The notes: a model not told the origin generated them from the letters alone. A DNA stretch of 64,000 nt from Pantoea sp. Cy-639 (GCF_011752525.1 NZ_VWXI01000007.1:1-64000); one strand, 5' to 3'. Shown: positions 28,475 to 38,940, counted from the first letter of the stretch. A program made the numbers and translations.

Positions 28475-28557
28475 TGAAGCTCCAGAAAAAGCAGAAGAGG
28501 CATCGCCTCTTGTGAGCGATTGCGAACGGAAATGCTAACAGGCTGAAAACGAACGAA

Positions 28558-28602
28558 TTTATACCCAAAAGTAATTTGCATAGTCGTTTATGGAATAACG
28601 AC
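28558..28602 (-). promoter_or_regulatory. Possible activator-dependent promoter for the cystine symporter
   Basis: On the minus strand, TATAAA (28558-28563) is a good -10 with no proper -35 at 16-18 nt. An imperfect dyad (GTCGTTTAT and AATAACGAC, 28583-28602) covers the expected -35 zone. That pattern suits a LysR-type activator such as CysB, but the regulator is inferred only. A small hairpin (28496-28510) lies in the leader. Confidence 0.35.
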
Positions 28603-28718
28603 GTGTCGTGATTGGCAATCAACATGGCGTTTGCGGGTGTGTCGGTGTCGGTACCGAGCGTCTGGCTGTCACAAAACGGGTCTAGGGTTGAGCGGCCACG
28701 TCTTTGGGGGAAATGCAC

Positions 28719-29777
28719 ATGATGTCTGCTCCACGCGTCTTCGCCGGCGGCCTGGCCCTGTTGCTGAGCGCCAGCAGCTGGGCCGCCACCGAGCTCAAGC
28801 ACTGGCCCGCCGAGGCGGCCCAGAAACTCGATGCCATGATCGCTGCCAATGCCAACAAGGGTAACTACGCCGTGTTCGACATGGACAACACCAGCTACCG
28901 CTTCGACCTGGAAGAAGCGCTGCTGCCCTACATGGAGAACAAGGGCCTGCTGACCCGCGACAAGCTCGACCCCTCGCTCAAGCTGATCCCGTTCAAGGAC
29001 ACCGCCGAGCACAAGGAGAGCCTGTTCAGCTACTACTATCGCCTGTGCGAGATCGACGACATGGTCTGCTACCCCTGGGTAGCGCAGGTGTTCGCCGGCT
29101 TCACCCTCAAGGAGCTGAAGCAACAGGTGGACGAGCTGATGGCCTCGGGCAAGCCGGTGCCGGCGACTTATTTCGAAGGTGACCAGCTCAAGGCCACCGA
29201 GGTGCAGCCGCCCAAGGTCTTTACCGGCCAGGCCGAGCTGTACAACAAACTGATGGAGAACGGCATCGAGGTCTATGTGATCTCGGCGGCGTCCGAAGAG
29301 CTGGTGCGCATGGTCGCCGCCGATCCGAAGTATGGCTATAACGTCAAGCCGCAGAACGTCATCGGCGTCAGCCTGCTGCTCAAGGACCGCAATAGCGGCG
29401 AGTTGACCACCGCGCGCAAGCAGATCAGTGCCGGGCACTACGACCCCAAGGCCAACGAAAGCCTGGAACTGACCCCTTACCTGTGGACCCCGGCGACCTG
29501 GATGGCTGGCAAGCAGGCCGCCATCCTCACCTATATCGACGAGTGGAAGAAACCGGTGTTGGTGGGCGGCGACACGCCGACCAGCGATGGCTACATGCAG
29601 TTTCACGGCGTCGATGTGAACAAGGGCGGCATCCACCTGTGGATAAACCGCAAGGCCAAGTACATGGACCAGTTGAACGGCATGATCGCGAAGAACGCGG
29701 CGGCGCAGGCCAAGGAAGGCTTGCCGGTGACGGCGGACAAGAACTGGGTGATCGTCACGCCGGAGCAGATACAGTAG
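28719..29777 (+). CDS. pchP: Periplasmic phosphorylcholine phosphatase PchP (HAD superfamily)
   Basis: It hydrolyses phosphorylcholine to choline and phosphate in the periplasm, feeding choline catabolism. The 352-aa precursor has a signal peptide (RVFAGGLALLLSASSWA). HAD motif I is DMDNTS at residues 54-59; if cleaved after residue 23 it falls at mature position 31, as in P. aeruginosa PchP. Motif II is VISAASEEL and motif III/IV is GGDTPTSDGY. The start was taken at the ATG at 28719, about 8 nt after a GGGGG run; ATGs at 28713 and 28722 are also possible. It is followed by a clear terminator shared with ilvD. Confidence 0.87.
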   Translation: MMSAPRVFAGGLALLLSASSWAATELKHWPAEAAQKLDAMIAANANKGNYAVFDMDNTSYRFDLEEALLPYMENKGLLTRDKLDPSLKLIPFKDTAEHKESLFSYYYRLCEIDDMVCYPWVAQVFAGFTLKELKQQVDELMASGKPVPATYFEGDQLKATEVQPPKVFTGQAELYNKLMENGIEVYVISAASEELVRMVAADPKYGYNVKPQNVIGVSLLLKDRNSGELTTARKQISAGHYDPKANESLELTPYLWTPATWMAGKQAAILTYIDEWKKPVLVGGDTPTSDGYMQFHGVDVNKGGIHLWINRKAKYMDQLNGMIAKNAAAQAKEGLPVTADKNWVIVTPEQIQ

Positions 29778-29793
29778 CCGACGACGCGTTCAT

Positions 29794-29825
29794 CTGCAGG
29801 AGTGGCCTTGTGTCGCCTCCTGCAG
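29794..29825. repeat. Short interspersed repeat with hairpin (GCCTTGTGTCGC family)
   Basis: CTGCAGGAG (29794-29802) and CTCCTGCAG (29817-29825) form a perfect 9-bp stem. The loop holds GCCTTGTGTCGC, the same core as the element at 23054. Confidence 0.55.
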
Positions 29826-29831
29826 GGGAAT

Positions 29832-29862
29832 AAAAAACCGGCGCACCAGGCGCCGGTTTTTT
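29832..29862. terminator. Bidirectional Rho-independent terminator between pchP and ilvD
   Basis: A 13-bp stem (AAAAAACCGGCGC with GCGCCGGTTTTTT) closes a 5-nt loop. The A- and T-runs give a U-tract in both directions, serving both convergent genes. Confidence 0.92.
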
Positions 29863-29877
29863 CATGCGCTCAATACC

Positions 29878-31719
29878 TCACAGGCCTTCGAGCATCGCCT
29901 TGTTGCGCACCGCGCCCTTGTCGGCGCTGGTGGCCAGCAGGGCATAGGCTTTCAGCGCGGTGGTCACCTTGCGTGGACGGGCCTCGGCCGGTTTCCAGCC
30001 TTTCTTGTCCTGCTCGACACGACGCGCGGCCAGCTCGTCATCGCTGACCAGCAGGTTGATCGAGCGGTTGGGGATGTCGATCAGTACCTTGTCGCCGTCG
30101 CGCACCAGGCCGATGGCGCCGCCCGCGGCGGCTTCCGGCGAGGCGTGGCCGATCGACAGGCCCGAGGTGCCGCCGGAGAAGCGACCGTCGGTGAGCAGGG
30201 CACAGGCCTTGCCCAGGCCCTTGGACTTCAGGTACGAGGTCGGGTACAGCATCTCCTGCATGCCCGGACCGCCTTTCGGGCCCTCGTAGCGGATGATGAC
30301 GATATCGCCGGCCTTCACTTCGTCGGCGAGGATGCCGCGCACCGCGCTGTCCTGGCTTTCGAAGATCTTCGCGGTGCCTTCGAACACATGGATCGACTCG
30401 TCCACGCCGGCCGTTTTCACCACGCAGCCGTCCAGGGCGATGTTGCCGTACAGCACGGCCAGGCCGCCTTCCTGCGAGTAGGCGTGCTCGACGCTGCGGA
30501 TGCAGCCGTGCTCGCGGTCGTCGTCGAGGGTTGGCCAGCGGGTCGACTGGCTGAATGCGGTCTGGGTCGGGATGCCGGCCGGGCCTGCCTTGAAGAAGGT
30601 GTGCACGGCTTCGTCATCGGTCTGGGTGATGTCCCACTTGGCGATGGCCTCTTCCATGCTGCGGCTGTGCACGGTCGGCAGGTCGGTGTGCAGCAGGCCG
30701 CCACGGGCGAGCGATCCGAGAATGCTGAAGATGCCGCCGGCGCGGTGCACGTCTTCCATGTGGTACTTCTGGATGTTCGGCGCCACCTTGCACAGCTGTG
30801 GCACCTTGCGCGACAGGCGGTCGATGTCGCGCAGGTCGAAGGCCACCTCGCCTTCCTGGGCTGCGGCCAGCAGGTGCAGGATGGTGTTGGTCGAACCGCC
30901 CATGGCGATGTCGAGCATCATGGCGTTCTCGAACGCCTTGAAGTTGGCGATGCTGCGCGGCAGCACCGATTCGTCGTTCTCGCCGTAATAGCGCTTGCAC
31001 AGCTCGACGATGGTGCGTCCGGCGGTGAGGAACAGCTGCTCGCGGTCGGCGTGGGTGGCCAGGGTCGAGCCGTTGCCCGGCAGGGCCAGGCCCAGGGCCT
31101 CGGTCAGGCAGTTCATCGAGTTGGCGGTGAACATGCCGGAGCACGAGCCGCAGGTCGGGCAGGCGCTGCGCTCGTACTCGGCGACTTTCTCGTCGCTGGC
31201 CGAGGTGTCGGCGGCGATGACCATGGCGTCGACCAGGTCCAGGCCGTGGCTGGCCAGCTTGGTCTTGCCGGCTTCCATCGGGCCGCCGGAGACGAAGATC
31301 ACCGGGATGTTCAGGCGCAGGGCGGCCATCAGCATGCCGGGGGTGATCTTGTCGCAGTTGGAGATGCAGACGATGGCGTCGGCGCAGTGGGCATTGACCA
31401 TGTACTCGACGGCGTCGGCGATGATCTCGCGGCTGGGCAACGAATAGAGCATGCCGTCGTGGCCCATGGCGATGCCGTCATCCACCGCGATGGTGTTGAA
31501 CTCCTTGGCCACGCCACCGGCGCGTTCGATCTCGCGGGCGACCAGCTGGCCCAGGTCCTTCAGGTGCACGTGGCCCGGGACGAACTGGGTGAACGAGTTG
31601 GCGATGGCGATGATCGGTTTCTTGAAGTCTTCGTCCTTCATCCCGGTGGCGCGCCACAGGGCGCGGGCGCCGGCCATGTTGCGGCCCTGGGTGGAAGTCT
31701 TGGAACGATAATCTGGCAT
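29878..31719 (-). CDS. ilvD: Dihydroxy-acid dehydratase
   Basis: It dehydrates 2,3-dihydroxy-isovalerate and -methylvalerate to the 2-oxo acids, the third step of valine/isoleucine synthesis, using an iron-sulfur cluster and Mg. The 613-aa length is standard for the 4Fe-4S type. Motifs are [11 protein letters not shown] (cluster Cys), [17 protein letters not shown], and [21 protein letters not shown] near the C-terminus. It lies downstream of a 279-nt gap in which I could not find a leader peptide or a convincing promoter. It works in the same pathway as ilvA but is 22 kb away, so the two are separately transcribed. Confidence 0.97.
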   Translation of the reverse strand: MPDYRSKTSTQGRNMAGARALWRATGMKDEDFKKPIIAIANSFTQFVPGHVHLKDLGQLVAREIERAGGVAKEFNTIAVDDGIAMGHDGMLYSLPSREIIADAVEYMVNAHCADAIVCISNCDKITPGMLMAALRLNIPVIFVSGGPMEAGKTKLASHGLDLVDAMVIAADTSASDEKVAEYERSACPTCGSCSGMFTANSMNCLTEALGLALPGNGSTLATHADREQLFLTAGRTIVELCKRYYGENDESVLPRSIANFKAFENAMMLDIAMGGSTNTILHLLAAAQEGEVAFDLRDIDRLSRKVPQLCKVAPNIQKYHMEDVHRAGGIFSILGSLARGGLLHTDLPTVHSRSMEEAIAKWDITQTDDEAVHTFFKAGPAGIPTQTAFSQSTRWPTLDDDREHGCIRSVEHAYSQEGGLAVLYGNIALDGCVVKTAGVDESIHVFEGTAKIFESQDSAVRGILADEVKAGDIVIIRYEGPKGGPGMQEMLYPTSYLKSKGLGKACALLTDGRFSGGTSGLSIGHASPEAAAGGAIGLVRDGDKVLIDIPNRSINLLVSDDELAARRVEQDKKGWKPAEARPRKVTTALKAYALLATSADKGAVRNKAMLEGL

Positions 31720-31998
31720 GGAGCGCTCCTGGCGGCTTGATCAGGTCACGAAAAAAGGGAGTGAGCTTCTCTTGTCCTGAACGCCTGGGCCGGTTGCCGC
31801 TGGCTCGGATGGGGGTCGCAGACCACGCGGGATCGCCGCAGGCTCGACCAGAGCTCATAAACCCGCCGGGGATGACTGGCGATGAATGGCTCGATTCTAC
31901 ACCGCTGGGCGCCGGTGGGAATGGCGCAGTAGACAGTTGGTGTCGCCTGGCATGCCGGCTTCGCGGTAACGTAGCCTCCCCTTCACGGACGAACACCG

Positions 31999-33657
31999 AT
32001 GTCTGCACATAATCGCTCCCTGGCTTTCTACCTGGTGCTGGGCCTTGTCCAGGGCCTGGCCCTGTACACGCTCTATCGCCTCGAGTCGTCGTGGCTGGCG
32101 GCCACCCTCGGCACCGCCCTGCTGGTGGCGGGGCTGAACCTGCAACTGCTGGGCAGCGCAGGATTGCGGCGTGGCACCGGGTACCTGCTGGCTGTCCACA
32201 CCCTGCTGATGGTGGCGGTCAGCTTCTGGCTGCAGCAGCGCCAGGCGGGAGAGTGGCTGTGGCTGTGCTGGCTGACGGCGGCGCCGGTGCTGGGCTACAT
32301 CTGCACGGCCTTCATCCTCAGTTGGCCGACCCGCGAGGGGCTGCGCCCGCGCTACCTCGACCTGTTCCAGCATGCCTGGAACACGGTGTTCATCATCGCC
32401 CTGGCCTGGCTGCTGTGCGGGCTGTTCGCACTGTTGCTGTGGCTGTGCGGGGCGCTGTTCGAGATGTTGCATATCCCGCAACCGGCGGCGCTGTTCAGCG
32501 AACCGGCGTTCCTGATGATCGTGCTGCCGGTGGTGTTCAGCGTGGGCATGCGCATGGGCTGCCAGAACGACCGGGTCATCGGTCTGCTGCGCGGCCTGAT
32601 GCTGAGCCTGTGCCGCTTCCTGCTGCCACTGGCGGCGCTGATTACCGTGCTGTTCGCCATCACCCTGCCATTCACCGGGGTGCAGCCGGTGTGGGATACC
32701 GGCCACTCCAGCACGATCCTGCTGAGCCTGGTGGGGGTGGTGCTGTTCCTGGTCAATGGTGTGTTCCAGGACGGCGAGCAGCATGCCTACCCGCAGCCCC
32801 TGCGGCGTCTGGTCGAGGCGAGCCTGCTGTGCTTGCCGGGGCTGGCCGCGCTGGCCGGCTGGTCGACCTGGCTGCGGATCGAGCAGTACGGGCTGATGCC
32901 GTCGCGGATCCTCGCCCTGCTGCTGGTGCTGGTGGCGATGCTGTACAGCCTGGCGGCGCTGTGGGCGGTGTTCGCCCGGCGTGGCGTGTGGCTGGGTGCC
33001 CTGCGTGGCAGCAACGTGGTGCTGGCGCTGTTCTGTGCGCTGCTCATCGTGGTGTTCTTCACGCCGGTCGTCGACCCGGTGGGCCGCAGCGTGCATGACC
33101 AGGTGCGGCGGCTGGTGAGCGGGCGCACCGCCATCGCCGATTTCGATGTCGGCGCCTTGCGTTACCGGCTGGGCGACGAGGGCACGCGACAGTTGGATGC
33201 GCTGCGCGAGCAGCTCACCCGTGACGAGCTGTTCGACGAGGCTGGCCGCGCGGCCTTGCTCGAGCGCCTGGACGAGACCCTGGCGGATGCGGCCGATCAG
33301 CGCCCGCGCTTGGAATGGCTGGGGCCGGTGGAACCGGGCGAGGACAAGCTCGAGGCGAACGACATGATCCGGATGGCCTGCCGTGATTCGGGGTGCGTGG
33401 TCTGGCCGGTCGACCTGGATGGCGATGGCCGTAACGAGGTGGTGGTGGCCAGCCTCCGGCGTCAGGCGGGCTATGCCACCTTCTATGTCCGGGACGCGGC
33501 TGATGACTGGCATGAGGCCGGCAGTTTCTTCGGCCTTGACGACGACAAGCGCTCGCTGGCCGAACAGTTGCGGGCGGGGAAGGTCAAGCTGGTCGCGCCG
33601 CGCTACAAGACCTTGCAGGTGGACGGCAAGGCGCTGGACATGCGCCTGGAACGTTGA
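31999..33657 (+). CDS. DUF4153-type polytopic membrane protein with a C-terminal DxDGDG segment
   Basis: A 552-aa protein. Residues 1 to about 360 form roughly 11-12 hydrophobic helices (for example LVLGLVQGLALYTLY, VFIIALAWLLCGLFALLLWL, VVLALFCALLIVVFF), which fits the DUF4153 family. The remaining 190 residues are soluble, start near HDQVRRLVSGRTAI, and include VDLDGDGRNEVVVAS at about 471-485. The D-x-D-G-D-G-x-x-E pattern is like FG-GAP or EF-hand calcium loops. Function is not known. It is divergent from ilvD and convergent with rlmI across a GC hairpin. Confidence 0.72.
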   Translation: MSAHNRSLAFYLVLGLVQGLALYTLYRLESSWLAATLGTALLVAGLNLQLLGSAGLRRGTGYLLAVHTLLMVAVSFWLQQRQAGEWLWLCWLTAAPVLGYICTAFILSWPTREGLRPRYLDLFQHAWNTVFIIALAWLLCGLFALLLWLCGALFEMLHIPQPAALFSEPAFLMIVLPVVFSVGMRMGCQNDRVIGLLRGLMLSLCRFLLPLAALITVLFAITLPFTGVQPVWDTGHSSTILLSLVGVVLFLVNGVFQDGEQHAYPQPLRRLVEASLLCLPGLAALAGWSTWLRIEQYGLMPSRILALLLVLVAMLYSLAALWAVFARRGVWLGALRGSNVVLALFCALLIVVFFTPVVDPVGRSVHDQVRRLVSGRTAIADFDVGALRYRLGDEGTRQLDALREQLTRDELFDEAGRAALLERLDETLADAADQRPRLEWLGPVEPGEDKLEANDMIRMACRDSGCVVWPVDLDGDGRNEVVVASLRRQAGYATFYVRDAADDWHEAGSFFGLDDDKRSLAEQLRAGKVKLVAPRYKTLQVDGKALDMRLER

Positions 33658-33663
33658 GGCGGC

Positions 33664-33691
33664 GGGGAGGGCGCGCGTGGCGGCCCTCCCC
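33664..33691. terminator. GC-rich hairpin between the convergent DUF4153 gene and rlmI
   Basis: A 9-bp stem (GGGGAGGGC with GCCCTCCCC) closes a 10-nt loop. There is no U-tract, so it may only be a transcription pause or barrier. Confidence 0.45.
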
Positions 33692-33701
33692 GGGCGGTGA
33701 C

Positions 33702-34898
33702 TCAGCTGTTGGGCAGCAGTCGGCAGGTGATGCTCTTGATGTAGCGGGTTTCGGCGATCGCCGGGTGCACCGGGTGGTCCGGGCCCTGGCCGCCGCGCTC
33801 GAGCAGTTGCAGGTTGCGGTCCAGGTGACGGGCGCTGGTCAGCAGGATGTTGTGCAGGTCGTCCTCGGGCAGGTGCATCGAGCATGAGGCGCTGACCAGG
33901 ATGCCGTCCTTGCTCAGCATGCGCATGGCCTGTTCGTTGAGGCGGCGGTAGGCGGCCTCGCCGTTCTTCAGGTCCTTCTTGCGCTTGATGAAGGCGGGCG
34001 GGTCGGCAATGATCACGTCGAAGCGCTCTTCGGCGGCCTTGAGCTCGCGCAGGGCCTCGAACACGTCACCTTCGATGCAGGTCAGCTTCTCGCTGATGCC
34101 GTTCAGCGCGGCGTTGCGCTCGACACCATCCAGGGCGAAGCCCGAAGCATCGACGCAGAACACTTCACTGGCACCGAACGCGCCGGCCTGCACGCCCCAG
34201 CCACCGATGTAGCTGAACAGGTCGAGCACACGCTTGCCCTTGACGTACGGCGCCAGGCGCGCGCGGTTCATGCGGTGGTCGTAGAACCAGCCGGTCTTCT
34301 GGCCTTCGCGGACCGGGGCTTCGAACTTGACGCCGTTCTCTTCCAGCGGGACCCAGTCCGGCACTTCGCCGTAGACGGTGTCGACATAGCGCGCCAGGCC
34401 TTCGGCATCGCGGGCGGCGGAGTCGTTCTTGAACAGGATGCCGCTGGGCTTGAGCACCTGTACCAGCGCGGCGATCACGTCATCCTTGTGCGCCTCCATG
34501 GTGGCCGAGGCCAGTTGCACCACGAGGATGTCGAAGAAGCGGTCGACCACCAGGCCCGGGAGCAGGTCGGAGTCGCCGTAGACCAGGCGGTAGCAAGGTT
34601 TGTCGAACAGGCGCTCGCGCAGCGACAGGGCCACGTTCAGGCGGTGCACCAGCAGCGACTTGTCCAGCGGCAGCTTGGCGTCGCGCGACAGCAGGCGGGC
34701 GCAGATCAGGTTGTTCGGGCTCACGGCGACCACGCCCAGGGGCTTGCCGTTGGCGGCCTCGAGGATGGCCTGCTGGCCGGCCTTCAGGCCTTGCAGCGGG
34801 GTCGCGGCGACGTCGACTTCATTGCTGTAGACCCACAGGTGGCCGGCGCGCAGGCGGCGATCGGCATTGGCTTTGAGGCGAAGGCTGGGCAGGGACAT
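33702..34898 (-). CDS. rlmI: 23S rRNA (cytosine-1962-C5)-methyltransferase RlmI-like
   Basis: A 398-aa class I SAM-dependent methyltransferase starting at MSLPSLRLKANADRRLRAGH; the longer in-frame extension is rejected because it reads through the promoter region of the divergent HDOD gene. A PUA-like RNA-binding domain covers residues 1-75 (LWVYSNEVDVAATPLQGLKAG). The catalytic domain has VLDLFSYIGGWGVQAGAFGA as SAM motif I and DVIIADPPAFIKRKKD as motif IV. The catalytic Cys is in LVSASCSMHL. By family it modifies 23S rRNA C1962; substrate is inferred from similarity. Confidence 0.88.
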   Translation of the reverse strand: MSLPSLRLKANADRRLRAGHLWVYSNEVDVAATPLQGLKAGQQAILEAANGKPLGVVAVSPNNLICARLLSRDAKLPLDKSLLVHRLNVALSLRERLFDKPCYRLVYGDSDLLPGLVVDRFFDILVVQLASATMEAHKDDVIAALVQVLKPSGILFKNDSAARDAEGLARYVDTVYGEVPDWVPLEENGVKFEAPVREGQKTGWFYDHRMNRARLAPYVKGKRVLDLFSYIGGWGVQAGAFGASEVFCVDASGFALDGVERNAALNGISEKLTCIEGDVFEALRELKAAEERFDVIIADPPAFIKRKKDLKNGEAAYRRLNEQAMRMLSKDGILVSASCSMHLPEDDLHNILLTSARHLDRNLQLLERGGQGPDHPVHPAIAETRYIKSITCRLLPNS

Positions 34899-35127
34899 GA
34901 CGTCGCTCCGGGAAAAAAGAGCGGGAGTATACCGCGTCGGCCCGGGATGCGCTGTGGGGCACGACCAAGCGTTGGGCCTGGCGTAACCCCCTGACCTGCA
35001 GGTGTCGGCCTTGCCGGCGAGTACCGGCGCCACGAAGCTAAAGAAAATCCTGGATCCAACGATCCACTGGTAGTTGCCCTGCCGGAGTACAGGGTTAGAA
35101 TCCCCCGTCCCCAGCGAGAGCGTAGTC

Positions 35128-36000
35128 ATGTCCCAGGAACTAACCGCCGAACAGATCCAGCAAGCCCTGCAGGGCATCACCATTCCGCCGCAGCCGCAGA
35201 TCATGGTCGACCTGCAGTTCGAGCAGTACATGCCCGACCCGGACCTGGAGACTATCGCCAAGCTGATCGCGCAGGACCCGGGCCTGTCCGGTGCGTTGCT
35301 CAAGCTGGTCAATTCGGCGCAGTTCGGCCTGGCCAACAAGATCGGTTCGATCCAGCGCGCGGTGAACCTGCTGGGCAGCCGCTCGATCATCAACCTGATC
35401 AACGCCCAGTCGATCAAGGGCGAAATGAGCGACGAGACCATCGTCACCCTCAACCCGTTCTGGGACACCGCCCAGGACGTGGCCATGACCTGCCTGACCC
35501 TGGCCAAGCGTACCGGCATCCAGGCGGTGGACGAGGCCTACACCCTGGGGCTGTTCCACGATTGCGGCGTGCCGCTGATGCACAAGCGCTTCCCCAACTA
35601 CATGGACGTGCTGGAGGAGTCCTACGCCAAGGCCAGTGACGAAGTCCGCGTGGTGGACACCGAGAACCGCGTGTTCAACACCAACCATTCGGTGGTCGGT
35701 TACTTCACCGCCAAGTCCTGGCGCCTGCCGGAGCACATCAGCGCGGCCATTGCCAACCACCACAACGCCCTGGCGGTGTTCCGCGACGAATCCTCGCGCA
35801 ATACCCAGACCCAGCTGAAGAACCTGCTGGCAGTGCTGAAGATGTCCGAGCACATCTGCGCGTCGTACCGTGTCCTGGGCAACCAGAGCGTTGACCACGA
35901 GTGGAACATGGTCGGCCCGCTGGTGCTGGACTATATCGGCCTGACCGACTACGACTTCGAGCAGCTCAAGCAGAACATCCGCGAAATGGGCGGGCACTGA
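35128..36000 (+). CDS. HDOD-domain signalling protein
   Basis: A 290-aa protein largely filled by an HDOD domain (about residues 20-220), an HD-like fold without clear catalytic metal ligands. Segments include IAKLIAQDPGLSGALLKLVN, GSIQRAVNLLGSRSIINLI and GLFHDCGVPLMHKRFP. HDOD proteins act in bacterial signalling and gene control; the partner is unknown. The start MSQELTAEQ was chosen over an upstream in-frame ATG that would add 18 unrelated residues. mutM begins 3 nt after the stop, so the two form an operon. Confidence 0.85.
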   Translation: MSQELTAEQIQQALQGITIPPQPQIMVDLQFEQYMPDPDLETIAKLIAQDPGLSGALLKLVNSAQFGLANKIGSIQRAVNLLGSRSIINLINAQSIKGEMSDETIVTLNPFWDTAQDVAMTCLTLAKRTGIQAVDEAYTLGLFHDCGVPLMHKRFPNYMDVLEESYAKASDEVRVVDTENRVFNTNHSVVGYFTAKSWRLPEHISAAIANHHNALAVFRDESSRNTQTQLKNLLAVLKMSEHICASYRVLGNQSVDHEWNMVGPLVLDYIGLTDYDFEQLKQNIREMGGH

Positions 36001-36003
36001 GCC

Positions 36004-36816
36004 ATGCCAGAGCTTCCAGAGGTCGAGACGACGCGGCGCGGCATCGCGCCCCACCTGGTCGGGCAGCGGGTCAGCCGTGTGGTGGTGCGCGACCGGCGTT
36101 TGCGCTGGCCTGTTCCGGAAGACCTCGACGTGCGCCTGTCGGGGCAGCGTATCGTCAGCGTCGAGCGGCGGGCCAAGTACCTGCTGATCAACGCCGAGGT
36201 CGGCACGCTGATCAGTCATCTGGGGATGTCCGGCAACCTGCGCCTGGTCGAGCTTGGCCTGCCGGCCGCCAAGCACGAGCATGTGGACATCGAGCTGGAA
36301 TCCGGGCTGATGCTGCGCTACACCGATCCGCGCCGCTTCGGGGCCATGCTCTGGAGCCTCGATCCGCTCAACCACGAACTGCTGGTGCGCCTGGGGCCGG
36401 AGCCACTGACCGAGCTGTTCGACGGCGAGCGCCTGTTCCAGCTGTCCCGTGGGCGGTCGATGGCGGTCAAGCCGTTCATCATGGACAACGCGGTGGTGGT
36501 GGGGGTGGGCAACATCTACGCCACCGAGGCGCTGTTCGCCGCCGGCATCGACCCGCGCCGCGAGGCGGGCGGGATCTCCCGGGCGCGCTACCTGAAGCTG
36601 GCGGTCGAGATCAAGCGCGTGCTGGCGGCGGCGATCGAACAAGGCGGCACGACCTTGCGCGATTTCATCGGCGGCGATGGCCAGCCGGGGTACTTCCAGC
36701 AGGAACTGTTCGTCTATGGGCGCGGCGGGCAGCCGTGCAAGGTGTGCGGCAGCGAATTGCGCGAAGTGAAGCTGGGGCAGCGGGCGAGCGTGTTCTGCCC
36801 GAAGTGCCAGCGCTGA
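36004..36816 (+). CDS. mutM: Formamidopyrimidine-DNA glycosylase (Fpg/MutM)
   Basis: It excises 8-oxoguanine and formamidopyrimidines and nicks the abasic site. The 270-aa product begins [13 protein letters not shown], with Pro2 as the catalytic nucleophile and Glu3. The helix-two-turn-helix segment has [13 protein letters not shown] with the DNA-contacting Asn. The C-terminal zinc finger is [11 protein letters not shown]...CPKCQR, C-X2-C-X16-C-X2-C. It is immediately downstream of the HDOD gene. A degenerate REP pair follows. Confidence 0.97.
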   Translation: MPELPEVETTRRGIAPHLVGQRVSRVVVRDRRLRWPVPEDLDVRLSGQRIVSVERRAKYLLINAEVGTLISHLGMSGNLRLVELGLPAAKHEHVDIELESGLMLRYTDPRRFGAMLWSLDPLNHELLVRLGPEPLTELFDGERLFQLSRGRSMAVKPFIMDNAVVVGVGNIYATEALFAAGIDPRREAGGISRARYLKLAVEIKRVLAAAIEQGGTTLRDFIGGDGQPGYFQQELFVYGRGGQPCKVCGSELREVKLGQRASVFCPKCQR

Positions 36817-36829
36817 GGCACAGGCCTTG

Positions 36830-36885
36830 TCGCGGGGCCTGCCCGCCCTCACGTTTCGAGCGGGGGAGCGGGTTGGCCCCGCGAT
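36830..36885. repeat. Degenerate REP pair
   Basis: Two inverted REP-like arms (36830-36853 and 36861-36885) keep the TCGCGGGGC/GCCCCGCGA ends but differ inside from the 5706 pair. It lies between the convergent mutM and ggt genes. Confidence 0.7.
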
Positions 36886-36897
36886 GCCGCAGCTGAA

Positions 36898-38579
36898 TCA
36901 GTCGACGAGCGCCGCCTGCCCTACACCGCGCGGATCACTGGCGGCCTCGACGGTCTTGCCGGCCTTGTCCCAGTACAGTACCTGCTGATTTCCGTACTGG
37001 CGCCCGACATCCTTCAACCGATACCCACGCGCCTCCAGTTCGGCCATCTGCGCCTGGCTGAACGCGCCCGGTTCATGCTCGACCACGTCCGGCAGGTACT
37101 GCTGGTGGTAGCGCGGTGTCGCCGGCCACTCGGCCACCGGCTTGCCTTCCAGGAAACCCAGCACCGACAGCAGCACCATGCTCGGAATCCGGCTGCCGCC
37201 GGGGGTGCCGAAACTGGCGAACTGGCGTGGGCCCTCGATGAAGGTCGGGCTCATGCTCGACAGCGGGCGCTTGCCTGGCGCCACGGCGTTGGCCTGGCTG
37301 CCGGCCAGGCCGTAGCTGTTGCTGCCCTGCGGGTCGGCGGCGAAATCGTCCATCTCGTTGTTCAGCACTACGCCGCTGCCCGGCACGCTGAATGCCGCGC
37401 CGAACGGCAGGTTGACCGACAGCGTGGCGGACACGGCGTTGCCTGCGGCGTCGATCACGGTGAAGTGGGTGGTGTGGTCGCCTTCGCGCCAGGCCGGTGC
37501 CGGCGGCAGCGCGCTGCTGGGGGTGGCCTGGTGAACGTCGATGCTGTCGGCCAGCCCTGTGAGGTACTGGCGTGCGAGCAGGCGGTTGATCGGGTTGCTC
37601 ACGTAGTCCGGGTCGCCCAGCAGGCCGCGGTCGCGATAGGCCCGGCGCAGCACTTCGATCACGTAGTGGCTGCGCTGTACCGGTTCGGCGCTTTGCCAGG
37701 GCAGGCGCTGGAGCATGGCCAGGCTCTGGGCCAGGGCCACGCCACCGGCCGAGGGCGGCGGGCTGCTGATCAGCTCGCGCTGTTCGGCCAGTTGGTAGCG
37801 CAAGGGCTCGCGCCACGCCGTGTGGTAACCCGCCAGGTCGTCGAGGGTCCAGATACCGCCGGCGGCGCGCACGCCGTCGACCAGGCGCCGGGCCGTCGGG
37901 CCTCGGTAGAAACCGTCGCGGCCATGCTCGGCCAGGGCCTGCAGGGTGACGGCCAGTTCGGGTTGGCGAATCACCGTGCCCAGGGCCGGCACGTCATTGG
38001 CCGCGAGGAACAATCGGGCGCTTTCTGCATCGTTGCGCAAAGCGTCCAGGCGCATGGTGGCGCGGTCGCGGTAGATGCGATCGACGGCGAACCCCTGGTT
38101 GGCCAGGCGGATCGCCGGCGCGAGGCTGTCCTTGAGCGGCAGCCTGCCGTGGCTGGCGGCAAGGTCGGCCAGGGCCTGGGGCAGGCCGGGAATGGCCGTG
38201 GCGAGGGCGCCGTTGATCGACAGGCCAGGCTGGACCTTGCCGTCTTTCAGGTACAGGTCGGGGCGGGCCGCGCCAGGGGCGCGCTCACGGGCATCCAGGA
38301 AGGCGTAGCGCGGGGTGTCGCCGTGTTCGCGCAGCAGGAAGAAACCGCCACCGCCCAGGCCGGAGCCATAGGGCTCGACCACCGCCAGCGCGGCGCTGAT
38401 GGCCACGGCGGCGTCGAAGGCGTTGCCACCTTGCTCGAGGATCTGCCGCGCTGCGGCAGTGGCTTCGGCGTTGGGGCTGGCGATGGCCGCGCGTACCGGG
38501 CCATCGGCCAGGGCCACGCCCGCCAGCAGCACCAGGGCGGTGGCAAGAATGACGTGGCGCAACGTGGCGAACAACGGCA

Positions 38580-38580
<1 letters not shown>
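36898..38580 (-). CDS. ggt: Gamma-glutamyltransferase (glutathione hydrolase precursor)
   Basis: A periplasmic N-terminal-nucleophile hydrolase that cleaves gamma-glutamyl bonds of glutathione and transfers them to water or amino acids. The 560-aa precursor has a signal peptide (LRHVILATALVLLAGVALA). The autoprocessing nucleophile is the Thr in HTTHFTVIDAAG (about residue 371), which starts the small subunit. Substrate motifs are GSGLGGGGFF and PLSSMSPTF. It overlaps the ferredoxin stop by one base (TGATG), so translation is probably coupled to that gene. Confidence 0.93.
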
Positions 38581-38867
<287 letters not shown>

Positions 38868-38940
38868 TCAAAGCGTTGGGCGCAATTATGCCGCATTCGC
38901 GCCCGCAGTACACGCGGGCGCGACAGCATGCCCCTGGTGC

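Noticed and set aside
27108..29636. Minus-strand 842-residue open frame over the symporter and pchP
   Set aside because: It runs antisense through pchP and out of frame through the symporter; composition is that of a shadow frame.
31720..31998. Search for an attenuator leader peptide upstream of ilvD
   Set aside because: No short frame rich in Ile/Val/Leu and no terminator/antiterminator pair could be seen; a TAGAAT at 31894-31899 lacks a matching -35.
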